A stretch of DNA of 35,710 nt, taken from NCBI GenBank assembly GCA_029251265.1, contig JAQXDR010000013.1, positions 1 through 35,710 on the forward strand. Direction: 5' to 3'. This document shows, in pieces, positions 1 to 8,993 of the stretch. The stretch's first letter is position 1, and each line of letters begins with the position of its first letter. The notes beneath the pieces were generated by a model. It was not told the origin of the DNA, did not search any database, and saw nothing but the letters and a program-made list of their open reading frames with translations. The stretch is from Pseudoprimorskyibacter sp. GTDB lineage: Bacteria; Pseudomonadota; Alphaproteobacteria; Rhodobacterales; Rhodobacteraceae. The translations under genes and the position numbers were made by a program.

Positions 1-34
1 CTGCATCTTTCGATGTGGTTGGCTTCTTCGTCAT
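1..34 (-). mobile_element. IS3-family transposase orfA, first 11 codons (runs off left edge)
   Basis: The minus strand starts at ATG 34 and reads MTKKPTTSKDA before the window ends. From memory this is the N-terminus of the small orfA helix-turn-helix protein of an IS3-family element common in Rhodobacterales. A GGAG ribosome-binding site lies at 41-44, six bases before the ATG. The adjoining bases to about 125 are probably the untranslated end of the element, including a TGTC...GACA-flanked stretch near 95-120, but I cannot fix the terminal inverted repeat. The family call rests on only 11 residues plus the start context. Confidence 0.6.
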
Positions 35-204
35 CTCGATCTCCTAATCGATAAGATCAACCAGAAATCCTCCCTTATTCAAATCCTCAAATCTGTCCAA
101 CGAGTGCTGACGTCAGACAGACAGTGGCGTAGCGACCTCCTCCAGTAAAATCTGTCACATGACTTGCTTTTCCTTTTCGAACTGACCAATCAGACAGGAA
201 TTTT

Positions 205-357
205 TTAAAGCATCTCCAAATCAGGAACCCTGCGCCATAGTTCCCAACGCTCCATTCCGTCGCCTAACGGTTCTCTCGTCAGTTTATACGCCTCTGTATG
301 ACTATATTCAGTCTTACGTATGTTTCGAAACTGCGCTTTCTCGAAGTCCTTCGTGAC
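205..357 (-). pseudogene. Short ORF remnant with coding-like composition, 50 codons
   Basis: On the minus strand a frame is open from just after a TAA at 358-360 to the stop at 205-207. It encodes 50 residues rich in charged and aromatic amino acids, with stretches such as KAQFRNIRKTEYSHTEAY and ERWELWRRVPDLEML at the end. It has no ATG, GTG or TTG near its start, so it reads like the C-terminal tail of a truncated gene. It overlaps the end of the 314-703 ORF in another frame. I do not recognise the family. It lies between an IS end and other decayed sequence, which fits a gene remnant. Confidence 0.3.
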
Positions 358-703
358 TTATGGTAAAACATAGAATACCGCGTCTTTCAGGGGGGTATAT
401 GGCATGGTTTGTTTCTTCGTGTTGTTGTTCTCTGAAGAGTTTCAAGGTTAATATTACGGCTCTTCCCGAAAGGTTCATACTAAACCAATACTGACCTTTG
501 CAGGGGTTTCGGTCGCGCAGCGGCCCCCACTGGTTTTCTGACACATTGAATGTGCCCGTTTTCAACAACACAGACAGTTGCGCAGGTACAGTGTCGGTTG
601 TTTGTGCAAGGTCCTCTAACGTCCCGGTCTCTGCTTCGGTCCGTGTTTGCCCACCATCATATTCCCGGATTGCTGCCCGTTCTTCCAAGAGGTCTATAAT
701 CAA
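314..703 (-). CDS. Hypothetical protein, possibly decayed (EERAAIREYDGG motif)
   Basis: A 129-codon ORF that would start at TTG 703. Its first 35 residues look genuinely coding and contain EERAAIREYDGG followed by a TEAE stretch. That motif resembles one I associate with uncharacterised proteins of phages and integrated elements, which is a memory-based and weak link. The rest of the frame has less convincing composition. The same frame is open upstream to about 790 and would add a TCNNCHKAH stretch, so the TTG may not be the true start and the ORF may be the end of a broken longer gene. No good ribosome-binding site is visible. It neighbours IS debris. Confidence 0.3.
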   Translation of the reverse strand: MIIDLLEERAAIREYDGGQTRTEAETGTLEDLAQTTDTVPAQLSVLLKTGTFNVSENQWGPLRDRNPCKGQYWFSMNLSGRAVILTLKLFREQQHEETNHAIYPPERRGILCFTISHEGLRESAVSKHT

Positions 704-972
704 TTGTGAAGGGGGGGCGTTGCTACTTCCACTGTAATTGCTACGCGGGTGTGCTTTGTGGCAGTTGTTGCAAGTGTTGCTCGGCGTTCATTTGAAGCGA
801 TAGCTCGCCGTTCATTTGGATATTTCGCTGAATTTGCCGAGGTCACCCCATAGCCGAATTAAAGCGCAGTGGTGCCCTCGTTATACGTGATGCGATTACG
901 CCAGATTCTCCTGATTGCACAAAACATATGTTCCCAATTCGCGACTGCACTGAGCTAGCGGGACACATCAAA
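704..972. other. Intergenic stretch with no intact gene
   Basis: No convincing gene is present. The region holds the upstream extension of the EERAAIREYDGG frame and a 24-codon minus-strand ORF that uses the two ATGs of the direct repeat at 779-818. It looks like decayed sequence between the ctpA operon and the IS at the left edge. Confidence 0.5.
779..818. repeat. Two 16-bp direct repeats on a 24-bp period
   Basis: Positions 779-794 and 803-818 are the same 16-mer (GCTCGSCGTTCATTTG on the plus strand) with one difference, G or C at the sixth base. An 8-bp spacer separates them. Each copy contains an ATG on the minus strand. The function is unknown; it could be an IS-end remnant or a small duplication. 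Confidence 0.5.
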
Positions 973-1001
973 GGCCCTGTCGATTTATAGTGAACAGGAC
1001 C
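973..1001 (-). terminator. Candidate terminator after ctpA
   Basis: Read on the minus strand, GGTCCTGT (1001-994) pairs with ACAGGGCC (980-973) across a 13-base loop, with one G-T pair. A short TTTGATGT follows. The hairpin begins about 28 bases beyond the ctpA stop. The U tract is weak, so termination is plausible but not certain. Confidence 0.4.
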
Positions 1002-1028
1002 CCAGATGCGTCGTCCGAACAGGGTCGT

Positions 1029-2351
1029 TTATTGTTGTGCCAACGCAGAAAATCCCTTCAAGATGTCAATGGCATAAGCCAGCTGATAATCCTGATCGCG
1101 AAGTGCTGCCGCAGTTTCTGTACGCTCACGATCCTCTTCAATTTGCCGAATTTCATCTTCGCTTAACGAATCGTTGTTCAAAGAACCGCGCAAGTCAGCC
1201 TCAGAGCGAAGACGCTGGTCTTCGTCTTCAGTTTCATCGGTGCGTCGTGGCTGTTCGACAATAATATCCGGCGATACACCCAAAGCCTGAATCGACCGCC
1301 CTGACGGTGTGTAGTAGCGTGATGTCGTCAGGCGCATTGCTCCGTTGCCCCGTAGCGGCATAACCGTTTGCACAGACCCTTTACCAAAACTTTTGGTGCC
1401 CACAACAATTGCGCGTCGATGGTCCTGCAAGGCTCCTGCAACAATTTCTGACGCTGATGCGGAACCTCCATTGATCAAAACCACAACAGGTTTGCCTTGA
1501 GCCAAATCATCTGGCGTCGCATTGAACCGCTCGCCATCTGCCGGGTCACGCCCGCGGGTCGAAACGATCTCGCCCTTTTCTAAAAAGGCATCAGACACAC
1601 GTATTGCCTGCGACAGCAAGCCACCGGGATTGTTGCGCAAATCAATAATCACACCATTGATTTCGTCAATTCCACCCGCTGTTACAATCTGCTTTGCCAA
1701 ACCATCCGCAAGATTGTCATATGTTTGGTCATTAAAGGTAGAGACACGCAAAACAACAGTGTCGCCTTCCAGTCGTGCACGCACCGCAGTCAGACGGATC
1801 GTATCGCGAATAATTGAGATATCGAAGGGTTCCGGCTCACCTTCGCGGACAACTGTGATTATGATCTCGGATCCGACCGGACCGCGCATCATATCCACCG
1901 CCTCGTCTAATGTTAGACCCAAAACACTTTCATCATCTACATGCGTGATAAAGTCACCGGCCTCAACACCAGCTGCATCTGCTGGTGTACCATCCATGGG
2001 AGCAACGACCTTAATAAAGCCTTCTTCCTGAGTAACTTCAATCCCAAGTCCGCCAAAGCTACCGCGCGTCTGGACCCGCATATCAGCAGCATCATCAGGT
2101 GACAGGTACCCCGAATGCGGGTCCAAAGAACTAAGCATGCCATCAATGGCGGCCTCGATCAGGTCAGAACTGTCCACTTCTTCCACATACTGCGACCGGA
2201 TCCGTTCAAATATATCACCGAACAAATCCAGCTGTTCATAGACGCTGCTGTTAGACCGCGATTCTTGCGCCACCAGAGGAGCGACGAACTGGGTTGTAGC
2301 GATAACTCCGGCGAGAGTACCCCCAACAGCGGCCATTACCAGTTTTCTCAT
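1029..2351 (-). CDS. ctpA: Carboxyl-terminal processing protease, S41 family
   Basis: A 440-aa periplasmic or membrane-anchored serine protease of the C-terminal processing peptidase (S41A) family. Residues 1-28 form an N-terminal hydrophobic signal or anchor segment ending near VAQE. A PDZ domain follows at roughly 95-180, with a GGLGIEV start. The protease domain spans about 185-365. The catalytic Ser299 lies in GGSASASEI, with Lys324 and Gln328 in FGKGSVQT. The 25-residue Ser-Lys spacing and Lys+4 Gln match the Ser/Lys/Gln triad of CtpB-type enzymes. The tail (370-420) is highly charged. The gene starts 5 bp after envC stops and is third in a gpmI-envC-ctpA operon. Its pairing with EnvC suggests a role in controlling cell-wall hydrolases, as for other Ctp proteases; that substrate role is inference. 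Confidence 0.95.
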   Translation of the reverse strand: MRKLVMAAVGGTLAGVIATTQFVAPLVAQESRSNSSVYEQLDLFGDIFERIRSQYVEEVDSSDLIEAAIDGMLSSLDPHSGYLSPDDAADMRVQTRGSFGGLGIEVTQEEGFIKVVAPMDGTPADAAGVEAGDFITHVDDESVLGLTLDEAVDMMRGPVGSEIIITVVREGEPEPFDISIIRDTIRLTAVRARLEGDTVVLRVSTFNDQTYDNLADGLAKQIVTAGGIDEINGVIIDLRNNPGGLLSQAIRVSDAFLEKGEIVSTRGRDPADGERFNATPDDLAQGKPVVVLINGGSASASEIVAGALQDHRRAIVVGTKSFGKGSVQTVMPLRGNGAMRLTTSRYYTPSGRSIQALGVSPDIIVEQPRRTDETEDEDQRLRSEADLRGSLNNDSLSEDEIRQIEEDRERTETAAALRDQDYQLAYAIDILKGFSALAQQ

Positions 2352-2356
2352 ATCTC

Positions 2357-3463
2357 TTAATCCTCTTTGACCTCGAACCAGGTGAGCGGATCCACCGGGA
2401 CCCCGTCCTGTCTGATCTCTATATAGAGTGTCTCTGACCGCAGAACTCCAGTATTTTCACGTGACTGTGATGTCGCATCCAATGTGTCCCCCATCAGCCC
2501 CACTGGCGCACCTTTGGGCAAGACTTCGCCTAACGTCCCAAACAAACGTGCCATTCCCGTTAAAATAATCAGCAAATCAGGCGCCGGTTCCAGAATGGCG
2601 ACCATGCCCTGTCCCTGCATGGGACCACGAAAGCGCAGTGTGGAGGCTGCCGGCGCCATAACCAATGCCTTAGGCTCGGTCGCAAAGACAATTCCGGGAC
2701 GTCGAACGCCGGCTGCGTCTGCTTCTTCGGGGCGACGCACGATGGTGCCAAGCGCAGGCCAAGCCAACTGCCCCCTGCGCGCGCTTATGTCAGCTTGGGC
2801 CGCTGTATCACCCGTTCGCATTTGCAAGGCAGTCGCAAGCTGATCCAAGGTTTGTGCGTCATTTGCAAGTAACGCCATGCGAACCGGATCCTCGGCATAT
2901 TTCATCGGTAAATTTGTACGGGCGGCGACCGCCTGACTTAATGCCAGCCGCGCTGTTTGCACCTGCACCAAACCCGCCTGAAGGTTTTCAATGATATCGC
3001 GCCTGAGCTGCCGCAAGGATGCTATTTCTGTAATCTTTGACCGTAAATCGGATGCTTGGGCTGCCAATGCTGGTGTCAGCCCCGAAATCATCATGCCAGC
3101 GCGCACAGTGCCCAAGGGCCCCTCTGGGTGCAAAACGGTTTCCGCACTTCCGGCGCGCGATATCCCCTGCAGGGCCCCCAAAAGCTGCGTGATTTCAACC
3201 TCTCGGATTGCCAAGATACCCGATAACTGGGTTTCCCGAATGGTCGCCACTCGCAGACCTTGGCGTGCAGCAGACAAACCGTTCTCGTAAGCCTGCACAG
3301 TCGTGGTCAATGCCGCCACGCGATCTTGCGCGCCATCCACACGATTAAGAAGCTGTCGTGCGGCCACCAATTGCTGCGCTGCATCGCGGGCGTACTCTGC
3401 CGCGCCTTCAGACATAACAGGACCAGCACACAAGAATAGGACCAGTACCAGCGCTCGCATCAT
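2357..3463 (-). CDS. envC: EnvC-like murein hydrolase activator (degenerate LytM domain)
   Basis: A 368-aa secreted protein. A signal peptide ends near residue 18 (MSEGAA). A long alpha-helical, probably coiled-coil region covers about 22-215 and a C-terminal LytM/M23-like domain covers about 232-362. The family hallmark LYIEIRQDGVPVDP is at 346-359. The zinc ligands of active M23 peptidases (HxxxD and HxH) are not visible: the expected first-ligand region reads PGIVFATEPKALV. The protein therefore probably activates amidases rather than cutting peptidoglycan itself, as known for EnvC. Its ATG overlaps the gpmI stop as ATGA. A second Met directly follows, so the start could be one codon later. 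Its place between gpmI and ctpA is a common alphaproteobacterial order. Confidence 0.88.
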   Translation of the reverse strand: MMRALVLVLFLCAGPVMSEGAAEYARDAAQQLVAARQLLNRVDGAQDRVAALTTTVQAYENGLSAARQGLRVATIRETQLSGILAIREVEITQLLGALQGISRAGSAETVLHPEGPLGTVRAGMMISGLTPALAAQASDLRSKITEIASLRQLRRDIIENLQAGLVQVQTARLALSQAVAARTNLPMKYAEDPVRMALLANDAQTLDQLATALQMRTGDTAAQADISARRGQLAWPALGTIVRRPEEADAAGVRRPGIVFATEPKALVMAPAASTLRFRGPMQGQGMVAILEPAPDLLIILTGMARLFGTLGEVLPKGAPVGLMGDTLDATSQSRENTGVLRSETLYIEIRQDGVPVDPLTWFEVKED

Positions 3464-4971
3464 TGGCGGATCAGGCTTTCACCCGTCATCTCAGCAGGTT
3501 TCGGCAGGCCCATCAGATCTAACAGCGTAGGTGCCAAATCAGCAAGCCGACCATCTGAAAGAGTAACCCCTTCCGCTCCCCCGAACAGGATCACCGGAAC
3601 AGGGTTGAGCGTGTGCGCGGTGTGCGGTCCCCCAGTTTTTGGATCGATCATCGTTTCGCAATTGCCATGATCCGCGGTGACAATCATCACACCACCGACC
3701 TCTTTTATTGCCTCAATCACCTGACCAAGACCTGCATCTACAGCTTCACATGCGCGGATTGCAGCGTTCAAATCACCTGTATGTCCAACCATGTCCGGGT
3801 TGGCGTAATTTGTCACTATCAGATCATAGCCGGCGTTGATCGCACTGACAAAGCTGTCCGTTACCTCGGTTGATGACATCTCAGGCCGCAGATCATACGT
3901 GGCCACCTTTGGGGACGCGGGCATATAGCGGTCTTCGCCCTCTTCCGGAGCCTCTTGTCCGCCATTCAGAAAAAAGGTCACATGAGGATATTTTTCGGTC
4001 TCAGCCAGCCGGAACTGACGCTTTCCCTGTTTGGCAACCCACGTGCCAAGCGTGTTAACGATGCTGTCCTTAGGGTAGGCTGTGGTCATGTATGCGTTAT
4101 GTGCGTCTGAATACTGAACCATGCCCAAAAAAGCAGACAAATGGTGTGCCCGACGGTCAAACCCATCAAACTGTGGCGCACCAATTGCCGCAAGGATTTC
4201 GCGCGCGCGATCCGCACGAAAATTCAGACAAAAGATCCCATCTCCGGGCTTCAGGCCCCCGTAGCCGTCAATCACTGTGGGCAGAATGAACTCGTCACTG
4301 ACACCCGAGGCATAAGCCTGCATCACGGCACTTTCAGGAGTGTCGGCATGAACACCCTTGCCTTTGGTGATGGCATCATAGGCCAGAGCCACCCGATCCC
4401 ACCGGTTGTCCCGATCCAAGGCGTAATAGCGTCCAATAACAGTGCCAATTTTCGCCGTCTCTGGCAGATGAGTGTGCAGCTCCGGGATAAATCTGTCAGC
4501 AGATTTGGGCGCCACGTCCCGTCCATCCGTGAAGGCGTGTATGACAACAGGGACACCATGATCTGTCAGCATCTGCACGGTGGCACGGATGTGGTTGATA
4601 TGGCCATGTACTCCACCGTCCGAACATACCCCCAGTAAATGTGCCGTACCGCCAGCCGCCTTGACCCGAGAGGCAAAATCCACAATCTCGGTATTTGTCT
4701 GATAAGATCCATCTTCTATCGCCAAATCGATTTGACCCAGATCCATCGCAACCACGCGCCCAGCACCAATATTGGTGTGACCAACCTCTGAATTGCCCAT
4801 TTGCCCGGTTGGCAATCCAACATCAGGCCCATGGGTTATCAATGACGCATGTGGACAGGTCCTGATCAGCGCATCAATATTTGGTGTCTTCGCCAAATAA
4901 GGGGCGTTGTCATGCGTGGTGGGGCCAATACCCCAACCATCAAGTATCGTTAGGATCACGGGTTTGGACAT
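3460..4971 (-). CDS. gpmI: 2,3-bisphosphoglycerate-independent phosphoglycerate mutase
   Basis: A 503-aa cytosolic glycolytic enzyme that interconverts 3- and 2-phosphoglycerate using two metal ions and a phosphoserine intermediate. Visible landmarks are Asp11 in ILDGWG (metal), Ser61 in GNSEVGH (phosphorylated serine), FTDGRD, FRADRARE, PDMVGHTGD and the metal-binding TADHGNCE near the C-terminus. Length is normal for the family (about 500-515). The ATG has a GGAG ribosome-binding site seven bases upstream. Its stop overlaps envC by ATGA, making it the first gene of gpmI-envC-ctpA. A perfect 8-bp inverted repeat (5010-5033) sits in its leader region. Confidence 0.97.
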   Translation of the reverse strand: MSKPVILTILDGWGIGPTTHDNAPYLAKTPNIDALIRTCPHASLITHGPDVGLPTGQMGNSEVGHTNIGAGRVVAMDLGQIDLAIEDGSYQTNTEIVDFASRVKAAGGTAHLLGVCSDGGVHGHINHIRATVQMLTDHGVPVVIHAFTDGRDVAPKSADRFIPELHTHLPETAKIGTVIGRYYALDRDNRWDRVALAYDAITKGKGVHADTPESAVMQAYASGVSDEFILPTVIDGYGGLKPGDGIFCLNFRADRAREILAAIGAPQFDGFDRRAHHLSAFLGMVQYSDAHNAYMTTAYPKDSIVNTLGTWVAKQGKRQFRLAETEKYPHVTFFLNGGQEAPEEGEDRYMPASPKVATYDLRPEMSSTEVTDSFVSAINAGYDLIVTNYANPDMVGHTGDLNAAIRACEAVDAGLGQVIEAIKEVGGVMIVTADHGNCETMIDPKTGGPHTAHTLNPVPVILFGGAEGVTLSDGRLADLAPTLLDLMGLPKPAEMTGESLIRQ

Positions 4972-5009
4972 GTATGGTCTCCGATGACGGTAGATACGGC
5001 CGTCCTACA

Positions 5010-5033
5010 GTCTTTCGCACAAAGCCGAAAGAC
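5010..5033. other. Perfect 8-bp inverted repeat in the gpmI leader
   Basis: GTCTTTCG and CGAAAGAC flank an 8-base loop (CACAAAGC). The hairpin lies 39 bp before the gpmI start and 134 bp after the carB stop. No U tract follows on either strand, so it is not a standard intrinsic terminator. It could act as a 5' leader structure or mRNA stabiliser. Confidence 0.45.
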
Positions 5034-5166
5034 CAAGCACACAAAAGTCGGCCCACGCGCCTACACTGCACAGACAGCGAAGCTGCCAAAAGTTAGTAAT
5101 CGCGCTGCGCTTACGATCGTTTTAATGCCCCCAATCAGAAAACCCACACGCTTTTCATCCAAACGA

Positions 5167-8100
5167 TTAGCCTTGCAGACTTTTGACCTCGATCGCTCCG
5201 TCTTCACGGGCCTGCATAGCCAACGCGGCTGCATGAGCCGCAGCAGCTGTCGTGTAATAAGGGATTTTGTCATACAGCGCGACCGAGCGGATTTCACGAC
5301 TATCCTCGACGGCTGCCGCGTTTTCAGTTGTATTCATTACAAGCTGAATACCGCCATTTTTCATCATATCGACGACATTAGGTCTGCCTTCATAGACCTT
5401 TTTCACATCGCCACAGGTCAATCCATTTTCTTTCAGAAACCGCGCCGTCCCTTGCGTTGCCACCAGAGAAAAACCCAAATTTGCCAGAATTTGCGCAGTC
5501 TGAATCATCACCGGGGTCTTGTCTTCCTGTTTGACTGATAAAAAGACAGTGCCCTCTCGCGGTAGATCTGTTCCTGCGCCCATCTGCGCCTTTAGGAAAG
5601 CACGTGGGAACGATTTATCCCATCCCATCACCTCGCCAGTTGATCGCATCTCGGGACCAAGGATCGTATCGACACCTGGAAACCGTGCAAACGGCAACAC
5701 AGCCTCTTTGACGCTGAACCATGGCATCATTGGATCCGCCAAGGTCATAGGATCCGCCAGTGGCAAGGCCGTGTCGTAGTCAGCTGTGGACGGATAGGGA
5801 GCGCGCAAGGGAAAATTGGACAGAGGCTCTCCTGCCATAATCCGCGCGGCAATCGACGCAATCGCACTGTCTGTCGCTTTGGCCACGAAGGGCACAGTCC
5901 GACTGGCACGGGGGTTCACCTCGATCAGATAAATTTCGCCATCTTTGATCGCAAATTGCACATTCATCAGACCAACAACATTCAATGCGAGCGCCAAAGC
6001 TTTGGTCTGACGGTTGATCTCGACCAATGTTGCGTCGTCCAGTGAATAGGGTGGTAAGGAACATGCACTGTCGCCCGAGTGCACTCCGGCCTCTTCGATA
6101 TGCTGCATAATCCCGGCGACGTGCACCGCAGATCCATCACAAAGCGCATCGACGTCCAGTTCGACGGCACCAGACAGATAGCTGTCCAAAAGCACCGGAC
6201 TGTCACCAGAGACCACAACCGCTTCGCGGATATACCGGTCCAGCTGAACCAAATCGCGAACGATTTCCATAGCGCGTCCCCCCAAAACATAAGAGGGACG
6301 AATCACCAAGGGAAACCCGATATCTTCGGCAATAGCCAGAGCCTGCGCGTCAGTGGAGGCAATGCCGTTGCGTGGTTGCTTGAGCCCGAGGTCATTGACC
6401 AAGGCCTGAAAGCGTTCGCGATCTTCGGCCAAATCAATCGAATCGGGCGTTGTTCCCAGAATCGGGATGCCTTCTTCTTTCAATGCATTGGCCAGCTTCA
6501 GCGGTGTCTGTCCGCCAAACTGAACAATCACCCCGTGCAATGTGCCATTGTCTTGTTCTACGCGCAGGATTTCCATGACGTGTTCAAATGTCAGTGGCTC
6601 AAAATACAACCGGTCTGATGTGTCATAATCAGTCGACACGGTTTCTGGATTGCAGTTGATCATAATCGTTTCGTAACCCGCATCGGTGAGTGCAAAGCAG
6701 GCGTGGCAGCAGCAATAATCAAACTCGATCCCCTGTCCGATCCGGTTCGGACCACCGCCCAAGATGACAACCTTTGTGGCATCGGAGGGGCGGGCCTCGC
6801 ACTCTACCTCACCCATCATCGGGGCCTCGTAGGTCGAATACATATAGGGTGTTTGCGCTTCAAACTCGGCCGCACAGGTATCGATCCGTTTAAAGCTTGC
6901 CACGACGCCTTCAGCCAGACGCATGTTGCGCACGGCGGATTCTGTCTGGCCCGTCAAAATCGCCAGACGGGCATCCGTGAACCCCATCATTTTGAGTGCA
7001 CGCAATTCTTTTGACGTGGTCGGCAATCCATTGGCTCGCACGTCTTCTTCGGTGTTCACAATTTCGCGGATGCGTTCCAGAAACCAAGGATCGAAGCTGG
7101 TCGCACCAATGATTTCGTCGTTGGTCAAACCGTGGCGCATCGCTTGTGCAATAGTCCGCAACCGATCAGGAGTGGCAACAGACAGCGCCTTAATGATTGC
7201 CGCCTTACTTTCGGAAAGCCAGTTCAAATAGGCGTCCCTGTGCTCCCAAGTCTCTTCGAAACGCATGTACCTTGAGGGCGTCGGGTTCGGCGAAAGCCCC
7301 GGAATCTCTACCTCGTCAAAACCGGTCAGGCCAGATTCCATAGATGCGAGCGCTTTTTGAAGGGATTCGTGAATGGTGCGGCCAATCGACATCGTCTCAC
7401 CGACGGATTTCATGGCCGTGGTAAGGTAGGGTGCGGATCCCGGGAACTTTTCAAAGGCAAACTTGGGAATCTTTGTCACGACATAGTCTATGGTTGGCTC
7501 AAAGCTGGCCGGTGTCACCTTGGTGATGTCGTTGTCCAGTTCATCCAGCGTATACCCGATCGCCAGTTTTGCAGCAATCTTTGCGATGGGAAATCCGGTT
7601 GCTTTGGAGGCCAACGCAGATGAGCGCGATACACGCGGGTTCATTTCGATCACAACCATACGGCCGGTTTCAGGGTTCACGGCCCATTGTACGTTTGACC
7701 CGCCGGTCTCAACACCAATTTCACGCAGCACTGCAATAGATGCATTCCGCATCATCTGGTATTCTTTGTCCGTAAGGGTCAGCGCCGGTGCAACGGTGAT
7801 GCTGTCGCCGGTATGAACACCCATCGGGTCAATGTTTTCGATGGCGCAGACGATGATCGCGTTGTCGGCTTTGTCTCGCACGACTTCCATCTCGAATTCT
7901 TTCCACCCCAAAAGGGACTCGTCGATCAGAATTTGGCCGACGGGTGACGCGTCCATGCCAGAGCGGCAGAAGTGGACATAATCGTCGCGGTTATACGCCA
8001 CACCACCACCGGTACCGCCGAGGGTAAATGCAGGTCTTATAATCGCCGGAAGCCCGATGTCGTCCAAAGCCTCTAACGCCTCGGCCAAACCGGTATCCAG

Positions 8101-8580
8101 ATCGAACTTGCCGTTAGCGGTCTTTGGCGCTGTCACAATCGCGGCGCGCGGGTTTTCCAGACCGATCCTGTCCATCGCCTCACGAAACAGTTTCCTATCT
8201 TCGGCCATTTCGATCGCGTCACGATTTGCACCGATCATCTCAACATTGAACTTGGCAAGAATACCCATCTCTTCCAGTGCCAGCGACGTATTCAAGCCAG
8301 TTTGCCCGCCCATCGTCGGCAACAACGCGTCGGGACGTTCTTTTTCTATGATCTTCGCAACGACCTCGGGGGTGATTGGTTCTATGTAAGTGGCGTCTGC
8401 CAGACCCGGATCGGTCAGAATCGTCGCCGGGTTCGAATTTACAAGGATCACCCTGTAGCCTTCTTCGCGCAGCGCCTTGCAGGCTTGTGCACCCGAGTAA
8501 TCGAATTCGCAGGCCTGTCCGATCACAATAGGGCCTGCGCCGATGATCATGATGGAGCTGATATCGGAGCGTTTGGGCAT
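5167..8580 (-). CDS. carB: Carbamoyl-phosphate synthase large subunit
   Basis: A 1137-aa subunit that makes carbamoyl phosphate from ammonia (delivered by CarA), bicarbonate and two ATP for arginine and pyrimidine synthesis. The two homologous halves are visible. The N-terminal half has [17 protein letters not shown] near residue 13 and a first ATP-grasp region around 130-400. The C-terminal half has [17 protein letters not shown] around 620 and a second ATP-grasp region around 690-930. A methylglyoxal-synthase-like allosteric domain fills about the last 150 residues, with [10 protein letters not shown] and [11 protein letters not shown]. The start is ATG 8580 with AGAGG upstream. carA is not in the window and the gene stands alone, diverging from aspS. 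A candidate promoter lies at 8622-8649. Confidence 0.97.
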   Translation of the reverse strand: MPKRSDISSIMIIGAGPIVIGQACEFDYSGAQACKALREEGYRVILVNSNPATILTDPGLADATYIEPITPEVVAKIIEKERPDALLPTMGGQTGLNTSLALEEMGILAKFNVEMIGANRDAIEMAEDRKLFREAMDRIGLENPRAAIVTAPKTANGKFDLDTGLAEALEALDDIGLPAIIRPAFTLGGTGGGVAYNRDDYVHFCRSGMDASPVGQILIDESLLGWKEFEMEVVRDKADNAIIVCAIENIDPMGVHTGDSITVAPALTLTDKEYQMMRNASIAVLREIGVETGGSNVQWAVNPETGRMVVIEMNPRVSRSSALASKATGFPIAKIAAKLAIGYTLDELDNDITKVTPASFEPTIDYVVTKIPKFAFEKFPGSAPYLTTAMKSVGETMSIGRTIHESLQKALASMESGLTGFDEVEIPGLSPNPTPSRYMRFEETWEHRDAYLNWLSESKAAIIKALSVATPDRLRTIAQAMRHGLTNDEIIGATSFDPWFLERIREIVNTEEDVRANGLPTTSKELRALKMMGFTDARLAILTGQTESAVRNMRLAEGVVASFKRIDTCAAEFEAQTPYMYSTYEAPMMGEVECEARPSDATKVVILGGGPNRIGQGIEFDYCCCHACFALTDAGYETIMINCNPETVSTDYDTSDRLYFEPLTFEHVMEILRVEQDNGTLHGVIVQFGGQTPLKLANALKEEGIPILGTTPDSIDLAEDRERFQALVNDLGLKQPRNGIASTDAQALAIAEDIGFPLVIRPSYVLGGRAMEIVRDLVQLDRYIREAVVVSGDSPVLLDSYLSGAVELDVDALCDGSAVHVAGIMQHIEEAGVHSGDSACSLPPYSLDDATLVEINRQTKALALALNVVGLMNVQFAIKDGEIYLIEVNPRASRTVPFVAKATDSAIASIAARIMAGEPLSNFPLRAPYPSTADYDTALPLADPMTLADPMMPWFSVKEAVLPFARFPGVDTILGPEMRSTGEVMGWDKSFPRAFLKAQMGAGTDLPREGTVFLSVKQEDKTPVMIQTAQILANLGFSLVATQGTARFLKENGLTCGDVKKVYEGRPNVVDMMKNGGIQLVMNTTENAAAVEDSREIRSVALYDKIPYYTTAAAAHAAALAMQAREDGAIEVKSLQG

Positions 8581-8621
8581 GGCAGACCTCTGGGATTGAA
8601 TGGGTTCGCAAATTGTCCTGC

Positions 8622-8649
8622 GTTATAGTGGTACGTCGGTCAACCGCAA
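8622..8649 (-). promoter_or_regulatory. Candidate sigma-70-type promoter of carB
   Basis: On the minus strand TTGCGG (8649-8644) and TATAAC (8627-8622) are separated by 16 bases and lie about 42 bp before the carB ATG. The -10 is good and the -35 is moderate. Confidence 0.4.
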
Positions 8650-8745
8650 GCGCTCTTGGGCGACAAAAGCAAATGAGCGAGGCCACCCAAGTGCCCAATG
8701 ACCCAAATTCGACAGCCTTGGCGGGGAAGGCATCCGCTAACAACG

Positions 8746-8761
8746 TGTGATTTGGATCACT
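8746..8761. promoter_or_regulatory. CRP-like palindrome TGTGA-N6-TCACT
   Basis: TGTGATTTGGATCACT matches the CRP half-site consensus TGTGA-N6-TCACA at nine of ten conserved positions. The core GTGAT-N4-ATCAC is fully palindromic. It lies between divergent carB and aspS, 166 bp from carB and 268 bp from aspS. This identifies the protein family that could bind, not the actual regulator. Confidence 0.4.
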
Positions 8762-8926
8762 TTGGCAACACGTGGGATGTGATTCCATCATGCAGCCATT
8801 TTGATTATTTCGATCACGTATTTTGTCTTGTTCGGCTCACGAGCTTGCCACTTAAAAACTTAAACAGGTTTTGCACAATCTAAAATTGGCTCTTTCAATC
8901 GGCAAGAATTGTGAACAAGACCGCAA

Positions 8927-8940
8927 TTGATCTTGATCAA
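8927..8940. promoter_or_regulatory. FNR-type operator TTGAT-N4-ATCAA
   Basis: TTGATCTTGATCAA is an exact match to the FNR/FnrL consensus TTGAT-N4-ATCAA, perfectly palindromic outside its N4 centre. It lies 90 bp upstream of the aspS start. If the promoter at 8965-8993 is right, the operator centre is roughly 65 bp before the transcription start, close to an activator position. No FNR gene is in the window. Confidence 0.55.
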
Positions 8941-8964
8941 TGCAGCATTTTCACCGGTTTTTGG

Positions 8965-8993
8965 TTGACTTTGGCAGGCTGGCGGGATGTATC
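8965..8993 (+). promoter_or_regulatory. Candidate aspS promoter
   Basis: TTGACT (8965-8970) and TGTATC (8988-8993) are separated by 17 bases. The -35 is good and the -10 is weak. The start codon follows 37 bases later. Confidence 0.3.

Noticed and set aside
498-737. 79-codon plus-strand ORF at the left edge
   Set aside because: It is the antisense shadow of the more plausible minus-strand EERAAIREYDGG frame.
8673-8750. 25-aa ORF in the carB-aspS intergenic region
   Set aside because: It has no ribosome-binding site, no recognisable family, and ends inside the CRP-like palindrome; short ORFs like this are expected by chance.
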